Source: Streptococcus mitis (GTDB lineage Bacteria; Bacillota; Bacilli; Lactobacillales; Streptococcaceae). From it: a stretch of 64,000 nucleotides of DNA. A program made the position numbers and the translations under genes. Positions 58,614 through 64,000 of the stretch are shown piece after piece. The stretch spans positions 1 to 64,000 of the forward strand of contig NZ_NCVK01000059.1 in assembly GCF_002096845.1 (NCBI RefSeq), written 5' to 3'. Position 1 is the first letter of the stretch. Every line of letters starts with the position of its first letter. The notes beneath the pieces were generated by a model, which was not told where the DNA came from, ran no database searches, and saw only the letters and a program-made list of their open reading frames with translations.

Positions 58614-60019
58614 TTAGGTACAGGTTAAATGAAAATACAGGTCATTTAATGCCGAATTCCCCAAGTTTTGTAACTCTACTCCAAATTTTTGGAGTTGGGT
58701 TACTATCGGTTGGGATTGTTGTTAGATGGTTAGTATTTAAAGGAATAAGTATTGGTATTTTAAAATTTGGATTCATTTTTGAAGTAATGGGAATAGCTGT
58801 CTTGCTTTTTGTTAATCTTGTTTTACTGGTTCGATTTGTTTTGAGACTATCAAAAATTGGCTCATTATCTCTGTATCATAAATTAAGATTGATAGAACGA
58901 CAAACACACAAGGCATTGTTGGATTCAGTAACTGCGAATCGTAAAGTTGGTAGCAAATTCATAGATGTTAGTAAAGCGCATGCTGACTTCTCGAAGTCAA
59001 GCAGGCGCATCACGGTAAAAATCAAAAAATTAGCTGACCAAACTACTGACGATTTAGAAAAGTTTGCGGAAATGTTATCAGCGTGCTTAGTGGGTAAAAA
59101 TCGTTCTTTGATTGTTTTAGATTATTGGTTAAGTGAAGATAATACAGAGTTCATTTACTTATTAGATGATATTGTAGAAGCTAAAGCAAGACAGCTGAAG
59201 CCTAAACATATCACAGAATTAAGACCAATCCATGATTTTGAAATAACAGTTGAAAAAGGTTTGACATTCTCATTGTTGAAGAATATACATTCTTTAATTA
59301 TTGGTAACACGTCAAGTTCAAAGACAACATTCTTAAAATCGTTACTTACTCAAGTTTTTATGTTTGATTCAGAAGTTGATTTAACAATCTTAGATGTGAA
59401 ATCTGAGTTCAGTTCATGGGATTTTCTACCAGTTGGGGTTATTTTATCAGACAGTGAAGAGATTTTAGCATATTTTGAAGAATTGTTGGAATTAGTCATT
59501 AAACGTGAAAAAGAAATTGCAAATCTATCGGCACGTGATGATATTACTGGCGCAACTTTCGTTAATTTCGGTAAAGAGATGAAGATGAAGCTCTGTATTA
59601 TCGAAGAATATTCAGCCATGCTTTCAAGTATTACAGATAACAAGATGAGAAAAAGGGTTCAAGATTTGGTTTTGTCTATTGTGTCTCGCTCTCGCTCTAG
59701 TGGTGTCTATATCTGTATCTGCATGCAACAACCGCGGTCTGAGTTGCTTTCAACAGCTATTAGAGATAACTTAGGTGTTCGTATCTGTTTATCAAATGGC
59801 GCTATTACAGACGAATTAGCTCGAATGGTATTTGGAGAAACAGATAACATTGATAATCATGCACCACGATTTTCAGGTTATATCATGACTACTGATGGAC
59901 AGTTCAGCAAACCACGGAAATTTTGGAATATCAATCTACATGAGCACGGATTGGAAAAGATTAGTACATTTAAACGAGCATTTTTATACGGTCAACGATT
60001 AAGAAAAAATCGTAAATAA
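58610..60019 (+). CDS. FtsK/TcpA-like coupling protein
   Basis: 469-aa DNA-translocase ATPase expected to deliver the relaxase-DNA complex to a conjugation pore. Two N-terminal membrane helices (about 21-40 and 50-80), a linker, then an FtsK/HerA domain. The P-loop at 232-239 is GNTSSSKT, with Ser where Gly usually precedes the Lys, and Walker B at 328-334 is LCIIEEY with Glu for Asp. The downstream sensor region CMQQPRSELLSTAIRDN fits the family. It starts within the stop of the upstream gene. Confidence 0.82.
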   Translation: MIRYRLNENTGHLMPNSPSFVTLLQIFGVGLLSVGIVVRWLVFKGISIGILKFGFIFEVMGIAVLLFVNLVLLVRFVLRLSKIGSLSLYHKLRLIERQTHKALLDSVTANRKVGSKFIDVSKAHADFSKSSRRITVKIKKLADQTTDDLEKFAEMLSACLVGKNRSLIVLDYWLSEDNTEFIYLLDDIVEAKARQLKPKHITELRPIHDFEITVEKGLTFSLLKNIHSLIIGNTSSSKTTFLKSLLTQVFMFDSEVDLTILDVKSEFSSWDFLPVGVILSDSEEILAYFEELLELVIKREKEIANLSARDDITGATFVNFGKEMKMKLCIIEEYSAMLSSITDNKMRKRVQDLVLSIVSRSRSSGVYICICMQQPRSELLSTAIRDNLGVRICLSNGAITDELARMVFGETDNIDNHAPRFSGYIMTTDGQFSKPRKFWNINLHEHGLEKISTFKRAFLYGQRLRKNRK

Positions 60020-60035
60020 TGGGGTACTAGGATTC

Positions 60036-60090
60036 ATGGGGGTTTAGTAATGACCCCCATCCCAGTCCCCACCCCTAACGGGGTCAACTA
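60036..60090 (+). other. candidate oriT
   Basis: Between the coupling-protein stop and the relaxase start lie two hairpins: ATGGGGGT/ACCCCCAT (60036-60043, 60053-60060) and ACCCC-TAAC-GGGGT (60071-60084). A C-run, then CTAAC, then a G-run, placed directly before a MOB_T relaxase gene, is the arrangement of ICEBs1 and Tn916 oriT. It could double as a double-strand origin for Rep_trans replication. TGACCCC/GGGGTCA gives an alternative long fold. Confidence 0.6.
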
Positions 60091-60118
60091 CAAAACAATA
60101 AAAAAGGAGTTATTTTGT

Positions 60119-61249
60119 ATGATTCAATGTGACATTGATGAAATTTCATTTGTATTTTTGCCTGAATTTAATGAGATGATGACTGATTATGTAGCCTTTG
60201 CTTCAAATATTTGTTTAAAAATTGATGAATTATTGGAATTAGAAAAGTACACGGTTAATTACAAGTTAAATGAAAAAGGATTTGCAGGCTACAATTATAT
60301 TGTCAATTTTGATGATTTTGATATTTTGTTATGTTTTAACACTGACAGCCCACGAATGGGAGTGCTTCTCAAATTCTCAGGTCAAGGCTTAAAACATTAC
60401 ATGAAACGACGTGAAGAAGATAATCAAAAAATTTCGTATCGTCGATTAGTTCAAAAATTTTTTGAATTAGAAAATTATTTTAGCGGTAGTTGTAGAGTTT
60501 CAAAAATTGATTTTGCGGTTGATTTTATAGATGAAGGTTTGAAAGTAAATCAGATTCATCAGGAGTTAAACAAGTCAATAATCAAATCAAAATACGTTGA
60601 CAGTTTTACAAATACAATCAAATTAAGAAAAAATCAGTCAAATATCAGTACGATTAACACAAACAACAGAGTAGAAACAATCTATGTTGGTAGCAAAGCA
60701 AACAAAGGAAACTCTCTACTACTACGAATCTATGATAAAAAACTGGAGCAGGAGAAAAAGAAGGGCATCTTTTATGATGAAGCCTTGAAATGTGATGATT
60801 GGGTGCGATTTGAAATGTCAATCAGACAGGCTTACGCTAATCAAACTGGTTTAGATATTTTGAAATGTCGGAATGATAAAGAACTATCGAGCCTTATTTT
60901 TCAACGATTTACGGACAAATATTTATTTTTCAAAAATGATGAATTGTGGGATATTTCAAAGGTTATGCTGGAGTATGTTTCGACTGATTTTGATTTATTG
61001 AGGTCAAAACCAAGAAGAAAAAATGATTTATTATCTACCTATATTTACTTATTGAAAAACAGCGGTTTAGAATCGTTTTTATACAAGATTGAAAAGATTT
61101 ACGGTAAAGAAGCAATTCAGGAATTTTTCAAGCATGTTTTGATTCATTTCAAAACAAAGTACAAGCCCTCTCCTGATACTATTATTTTTCTAAATAATCG
61201 AAAAGATGAACTAAAGAAAGAAAAAGAGCCGTGGAACGTATTTAAGTAA
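60119..61249 (+). CDS. MOB_T relaxase / Rep_trans initiator
   Basis: 376 aa, replication-initiation-factor family (as Tn916 Orf20, ICEBs1 NicK). Conserved blocks: KIDFAVDF (129-136), ETIYVGSK (186-193), LRIYDKK (202-208), WVRFEM (228-233). The catalytic tyrosine is probably in one of the two Tyr blocks. It nicks oriT and would pilot the strand. The ATG at 60119 has AAGGAG nine bases upstream. The frame is open to ATG 60050, but that extension translates the candidate oriT (Pro-rich) and has no ribosome site. Confidence 0.85.
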   Translation: MIQCDIDEISFVFLPEFNEMMTDYVAFASNICLKIDELLELEKYTVNYKLNEKGFAGYNYIVNFDDFDILLCFNTDSPRMGVLLKFSGQGLKHYMKRREEDNQKISYRRLVQKFFELENYFSGSCRVSKIDFAVDFIDEGLKVNQIHQELNKSIIKSKYVDSFTNTIKLRKNQSNISTINTNNRVETIYVGSKANKGNSLLLRIYDKKLEQEKKKGIFYDEALKCDDWVRFEMSIRQAYANQTGLDILKCRNDKELSSLIFQRFTDKYLFFKNDELWDISKVMLEYVSTDFDLLRSKPRRKNDLLSTYIYLLKNSGLESFLYKIEKIYGKEAIQEFFKHVLIHFKTKYKPSPDTIIFLNNRKDELKKEKEPWNVFK

Positions 61250-61269
61250 GACAATGAAAGGAAATTTAT

Positions 61270-61608
61270 ATGACAGATAAAATTTCAATTAAAATAGAAA
61301 ATTTAGAAGTACAGTTACCTTCTTCTCATATCATTGTAGAAAAGGAAGAATATCTCAATTTAAAAAATAAGGCTTCACAGGGGCAATATATTAGTTTAGA
61401 TGAGGTCTTAAACATGTTGTCAGTCTCTCGACCTTGGTTATTAAAAAATGTTCTTTATCAGCCAGCTATTCGGTCAAAAATCGATATTGATAAAAATAAA
61501 GATGGTTTTGTGAAATATCCAGACAATCAAGGTGGACGGTACTACTTCTTAGCAAGCAAAACAAAAGAATTTTTTGAAGAAAACTTTGCAGAAATCTTTA
61601 CTTTATGA
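61270..61608 (+). CDS. excisionase-like DNA-binding protein
   Basis: 112 aa with a helix-turn-helix in YISLDEVLNMLSVSRPWLLKNVL (about 39-60), the pattern of MerR/Xis-type excisionase domains, and directly upstream of the integrase. AAAGGAA ribosome site 21 bp after the relaxase gene. Probably directs excision; the first 35 residues are an unassigned extension. Confidence 0.7.
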   Translation: MTDKISIKIENLEVQLPSSHIIVEKEEYLNLKNKASQGQYISLDEVLNMLSVSRPWLLKNVLYQPAIRSKIDIDKNKDGFVKYPDNQGGRYYFLASKTKEFFEENFAEIFTL

Positions 61609-61609
61609 T

Positions 61610-61640
61610 ACGATAATCAAGATAATATCTTGGTTATCGT
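61610..61640 (+). terminator. hairpin between xis and int
   Basis: 14-bp stem ACGATAATCAAGAT/ATCTTGGTTATCGT (one T-G pair) with a 3-nt loop, followed by CTTT. Either a terminator that limits read-through from the transfer operon into int or an RNA that hides int translation. Confidence 0.6.
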
Positions 61641-61659
61641 CTTTAGAAAAGAGGTAATC

Positions 61660-62802
61660 ATGTCTGTTTCATTCAGAAAACGAGGAAAAAAGAATTTATG
61701 GGATTATAGGATTTTTGATAAAAATAAAAAGGTAGTGGCTTCAAATTCAGGATTTAAGACAAAAAGAGAGGCTGAAATTGAAGCGTTAGCTCTTGAGTTA
61801 AAATTGCTTAATGGTGCAATAATTGATAAAAATATTACATTCTATGCCCTTTGGGAAAAATGGCTAGAATTAACAGTTAAACCACTTGGCAAAGCGGAAT
61901 CTACTTTCAATAAGCATCTAATACGTGGTAAATTCATTCAAGCATATTTTAAAGACAAACCAGCTTTAAAAATTAAATCGAGCGAATATCAAGAATTTAT
62001 TAACAAGTACGCTGAAACTAATAGCAGAGACAATGTTAGTAGAATGAATGCGGAAATTAGAAATGTTATTGTATTTGCGAAAAGAGATAAGCTCAATATA
62101 GAAGATTTTACTGAAGGTGTCATTTTATCTGGTCGCCTTTCAAAGAAGCGAAGAGATGAAAAATATATTCATAGCTTTGAAGACTATCAAAAGTTAGTGA
62201 CATATTTAGAAAACAATCTTGATTTAACAACTTCAATTGTACCGTATCTGCTATTGATTCAATTAAAAACAGGATTACGTGCAGGAGAAGTTGCAGGCCT
62301 TACATGGGATTGTGTATTGTGGGAAAGTTCAGAAATAAAAACATACCGCAGATATGACACTATAAAAAAATGTTGGACAAAACCAAAAACTGAGGATTCA
62401 GTTCGTACAGTTCCAATTGACCGTGATACTTTAGATATTTTAAAAAAACTAAAAAAAGAGCAATCTGTATTTATTGAAAATGGCACAATTTCAAATAATG
62501 AAAATATGATTTTTGTTGATTTGAATTATAATGTTGTAACAAATGCAGGAGTTAATAAACATCTGAAACAAATTTTAAAAGATTTGAAAATTTATCCGCA
62601 AACTATGACAAGTACAGGTTTAAGGCATACGTATTGTTCAACAATGTTAGCAATGGGTGTTGATATTTGGGCAGTGTCAAAGTTAATGGGTCATCGAGAT
62701 ATTAAACAAATAACTGAGACTTACGGTCATTTGATAAAGGAAAAAGCAGATATTGAAAATAACAAAGTTCGTGCAGTTTTGACGAGTTTAGTTAAAAAAT
62801 AG
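61660..62802 (+). CDS. int: tyrosine recombinase integrase
   Basis: 380 aa. An N-terminal AP2-like arm-binding region (1-50), a SAM-like core-binding domain (55-155) and a catalytic domain: Arg207 (TGLRAGE), Lys243, Arg322 (GLRHTYC), His345 (LMGHRD) and Tyr355 (ETYGH). The position of the first His in the HxxR motif is Thr319 (T-G-L-R). The ATG at 61660 has AGAGG upstream. TTGACCAAA direct repeats (62808, 62819) lie just after the stop and may be arm sites. Confidence 0.9.
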   Translation: MSVSFRKRGKKNLWDYRIFDKNKKVVASNSGFKTKREAEIEALALELKLLNGAIIDKNITFYALWEKWLELTVKPLGKAESTFNKHLIRGKFIQAYFKDKPALKIKSSEYQEFINKYAETNSRDNVSRMNAEIRNVIVFAKRDKLNIEDFTEGVILSGRLSKKRRDEKYIHSFEDYQKLVTYLENNLDLTTSIVPYLLLIQLKTGLRAGEVAGLTWDCVLWESSEIKTYRRYDTIKKCWTKPKTEDSVRTVPIDRDTLDILKKLKKEQSVFIENGTISNNENMIFVDLNYNVVTNAGVNKHLKQILKDLKIYPQTMTSTGLRHTYCSTMLAMGVDIWAVSKLMGHRDIKQITETYGHLIKEKADIENNKVRAVLTSLVKK

Positions 62803-62807
62803 AAATA

Positions 62808-62827
62808 TTGACCAAAAGTTGACCAAA
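62808..62827. repeat. TTGACCAAA direct repeats after int
   Basis: Two copies of TTGACCAAA, 11 bp apart start to start, between the integrase stop and the tRNA terminator. Likely integrase arm-type sites at the right end of the element. Confidence 0.5.
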
Positions 62828-62831
62828 TCAA

Positions 62832-62861
62832 AAAGAAACGTTGATTTAACAACGTTTCTAA
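62832..62861 (-). terminator. terminator downstream of tRNA-Lys
   Basis: On the minus strand GAAACGTTG-TTAAAT-CAACGTTTC is followed by TTTTTG, 12 bases beyond the tRNA 3' end. It ends the 6S-tRNA transcript; it may be supplied by the element. Confidence 0.8.
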
Positions 62862-62872
62862 ACTATATATTA

Positions 62873-62945
62873 TGCCCCCTACAGGGATCGAACCTGTGAC
62901 CCACGGATTAAGAGTCCGCTGCTCTGCCAGCTGAGCTAAGGAGGC
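62873..62945 (-). tRNA. tRNA-Lys (CUU)
   Basis: 73-nt cloverleaf on the minus strand: acceptor GCCTCCT with AGGGGGC, anticodon loop CTCTTAA giving anticodon CTT, T-loop TTCGATC. CCA not encoded. Its 5' end lies only a few bases after the 6S RNA 3' region. The 3' end is a documented integration site for streptococcal ICEs and IMEs. Confidence 0.95.
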
Positions 62946-62947
62946 AA

Positions 62948-63145
62948 AGAAAAAAGCTGTATTGGTGCCGAAACTTCACGGTTTGTATTGAACCCGCGCA
63001 ATTAAGCAGGTGGGCAACTCGCTCTAACTGAAGCTGTTTCCGTGTGAGACGGCCTACATGCTGTTAGAAGACTTTTGTTTCCCTAATAATACAAAAAATA
63101 GTCGGTCAACACTTAAGTGTGAAGTCGTACACCACAGCGTTTCTA
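62948..63145 (-). ncRNA. ssrS: probable 6S RNA
   Basis: About 198 nt. A promoter (TTGATT, 16-bp spacer, TATCAT, ending at 63153) faces left. The 5' segment GCTGTGGTG can pair with CACC..ACAGC at the 3' end to close a long stem, as in 6S RNA, and the 3' end has a U-tract. The location between rarA and tRNA-Lys recalls B. subtilis, where 6S-1 RNA lies next to the rarA homologue yrvN. 6S RNA binds the housekeeping RNA polymerase. The assignment rests on end pairing, size and neighbourhood, not on an alignment. Confidence 0.65.
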
Positions 63146-63209
63146 TGTTTATATGATACCACTTTTTCGAAAAAAATCAAGAGAAAAGTGCAATTTTTTG
63201 AAAAGGATT

Positions 63210-64000
63210 TCAGATTTTTCGCAAACGGTCGATAGCTTCCTTTCTTTGAGACAAAGCCCGTTCATATTTACCAGTATCTTCTGCTTGGAAATAGTGATGA
63301 TTGCGGATTTTTTCTGGTAGATAGTCTTGCTTGACCCAATTTCCAGGATAGTTGTGTGGATAGAGATAGTCTTGGGCATTCCCCAGTTCCTTGCTTCCAC
63401 TGTAGTGCCCATCACGCAGGTGTCGCGGAATAGGCAAGTGCCCTGATGTTTTGAGGTCAGCAAGTGCCTTATCCATAGCTACATAGGCTGAGTTGGATTT
63501 TGGAGACAGGGCCAAATCAATCACGACATTGGCAATGAGAATGCGAGCTTCTGGGAACCCAATCTTTTGAGCGGCATCAAGAGCAGTAACGGTATGAATC
63601 TGGGCTTCAGGATTGGCCAAACCGATATCTTCATAGGCGATAACGGTCAAGCGACGAGCGAGACTTGGCAAATCACCAGCCTCAATCAAGCGGGCAGCAT
63701 AGTGAAGACTGGCATCAACATCTGAGCCACGGATAGACTTTTGCAGGGCAGATAGAACATCATAGTGACCGTCTCCATCCTTGTCCATGGTAATGTAGCT
63801 CCGCTGCAGGCTATTTTCCATGACATCAAGGGTGATATGGCGGATGTCCTCGTCATTCTCAGGGGTAGAGAAAACAGCCAGGTCCAGCGAGTTAAAGGCA
63901 GAACGAAGGTCTCCGTTTGTAGAGGTCGCAATGAAATCCAGCGCATCCTCATCTAGTTTTACTGGAAAATCAAAGCCACGTTCAGGGTTATTTAGAGCTA
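63210..64000 (-). CDS. rarA: replication-associated recombination protein RarA (partial)
   Basis: The C-terminal 263 codons of the RarA/MgsA AAA+ ATPase run off the right edge. Visible parts include the post-AAA segment (DGDLRSAFNSLD-like on the minus strand) and the conserved helical C-terminal domain (YEDIGLANPEA, GHLPIPRHLRD, YPHNYPGNWV). It acts at stalled replication forks. The P-loop lies outside the window. Confidence 0.9.
   Translation of the reverse strand, partial: ALNNPERGFDFPVKLDEDALDFIATSTNGDLRSAFNSLDLAVFSTPENDEDIRHITLDVMENSLQRSYITMDKDGDGHYDVLSALQKSIRGSDVDASLHYAARLIEAGDLPSLARRLTVIAYEDIGLANPEAQIHTVTALDAAQKIGFPEARILIANVVIDLALSPKSNSAYVAMDKALADLKTSGHLPIPRHLRDGHYSGSKELGNAQDYLYPHNYPGNWVKQDYLPEKIRNHHYFQAEDTGKYERALSQRKEAIDRLRKI

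Larger units (their letters stand above)
53100..62860. mobile_element. integrative mobilizable element next to tRNA-Lys(CUU)
   Basis: AT-rich block with integrase, excisionase-like protein, MOB_T relaxase, FtsK/TcpA-like coupling protein, candidate oriT, regulators and one large cargo surface protein, but no conjugation-pore genes (no VirB4-, VirB6- or hydrolase-like gene). This is the definition of an IME. The gene order (two small proteins, FtsK, relaxase, then xis-int) parallels Tn916 orf23-orf20 and xis-int. The integrase ends 70 bp from the 3' end of tRNA-Lys(CUU), a known streptococcal ICE/IME site; rpmG at the other side is another. No matching att repeat was found on both sides, so both boundaries are approximate. 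Confidence 0.8.

Noticed and set aside
52990-62820. AAATA(A/G)AAATATTGA shared near both element ends
   Set aside because: Low complexity and lying in or next to the integrase stop; too weak to define attachment sites.
53055-62871. TATATATT on both flanks of the IME (53055-53062 and 62864-62871) as an att core
   Set aside because: An 8-bp AT-only match is expected by chance in such AT-rich DNA, and the tRNA 3' end itself is not duplicated.

Overview
The window is chromosomal DNA from a mitis-group Streptococcus (S. mitis, S. oralis or a close relative of S. pneumoniae). Evidence: gene order and protein lengths follow the pneumococcal run gltX-pgi-patB-patA-hexA-argR-argS-gpsA-galU-...-dapH-pbp1b-tyrS-...-malP-malQ-malXCD-malAR-...-aspS-...-hisS-...-ilvD-rpmF-rpmG; a pneumococcal-type BOX repeat is present; base composition is low GC; and the promoters are of the TG-extended -10 type. 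All functions are inferred from sequence features and family knowledge. No database search was run.

Layout. 1-11.5 kb (mostly minus strand): tRNA-Glu, a cytidine-deaminase-like gene, gltX, pgi, a class-I glutamine amidotransferase, the PatA/PatB efflux pair behind a leader attenuator, mutS/hexA, argR. 11.6-16.3 kb (plus): argS, a modular hairpin repeat block, a small membrane protein, gpsA, galU. 16.3-20.5 kb: an orphan P-loop kinase, a solitary type II-A CRISPR repeat with its own promoter and terminator, then a minus-strand operon dapH-dapL-like-fthC-rhomboid behind a structured leader. 20.5-29.6 kb: an EamA permease, pbp1b, tyrS, a P-type ATPase paired with a small membrane protein, rlmA(II), and two tiny membrane proteins. 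29.6-39.5 kb: the maltodextrin regulon (malP, malQ, malX, malC, malD, malA, malR) with MalR-type palindromes. 39.5-52.3 kb: YitT, aspS, a small ABC-transporter module with its own HTH regulator, hisS, an MFS permease with an Rgg regulator, a DUF59 protein, ilvD. 52.5-52.9 kb: rpmF-rpmG.

53-62.85 kb is an AT-rich integrative mobilizable element (IME). It carries a large LPNTG-anchored coiled-coil protein resembling SEC10/PgrA surface-exclusion proteins, two HTH-type regulators, two small conserved proteins, an FtsK/TcpA-like coupling protein, a MOB_T/Rep_trans relaxase with an adjacent candidate oriT, an excisionase-like protein and a tyrosine integrase. There are no type IV secretion genes, so it would have to borrow a conjugation pore. 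A shared ACAACTAT/ATAGTTGT operator motif lies at the surface-protein promoter and in the divergent regulator/transfer intergenic region. The integrase abuts the 3' end of tRNA-Lys(CUU), which lies directly downstream of a probable 6S RNA and of rarA (partial at the right edge). The left boundary of the element could not be fixed.

Main leads: (1) the solitary 36-nt CRISPR repeat at 17104-17139, preceded by a spacer-length guide with a promoter placed to start transcription at the guide and followed by a terminator, which looks like a stand-alone crRNA gene with no cas genes in view; (2) the dapH leader, with a 9-codon ORF and an intrinsic terminator; (3) the IME with a putative surface-exclusion protein apparently co-regulated with transfer; (4) a hairpin repeat block after argS whose stems differ in a compensatory way.
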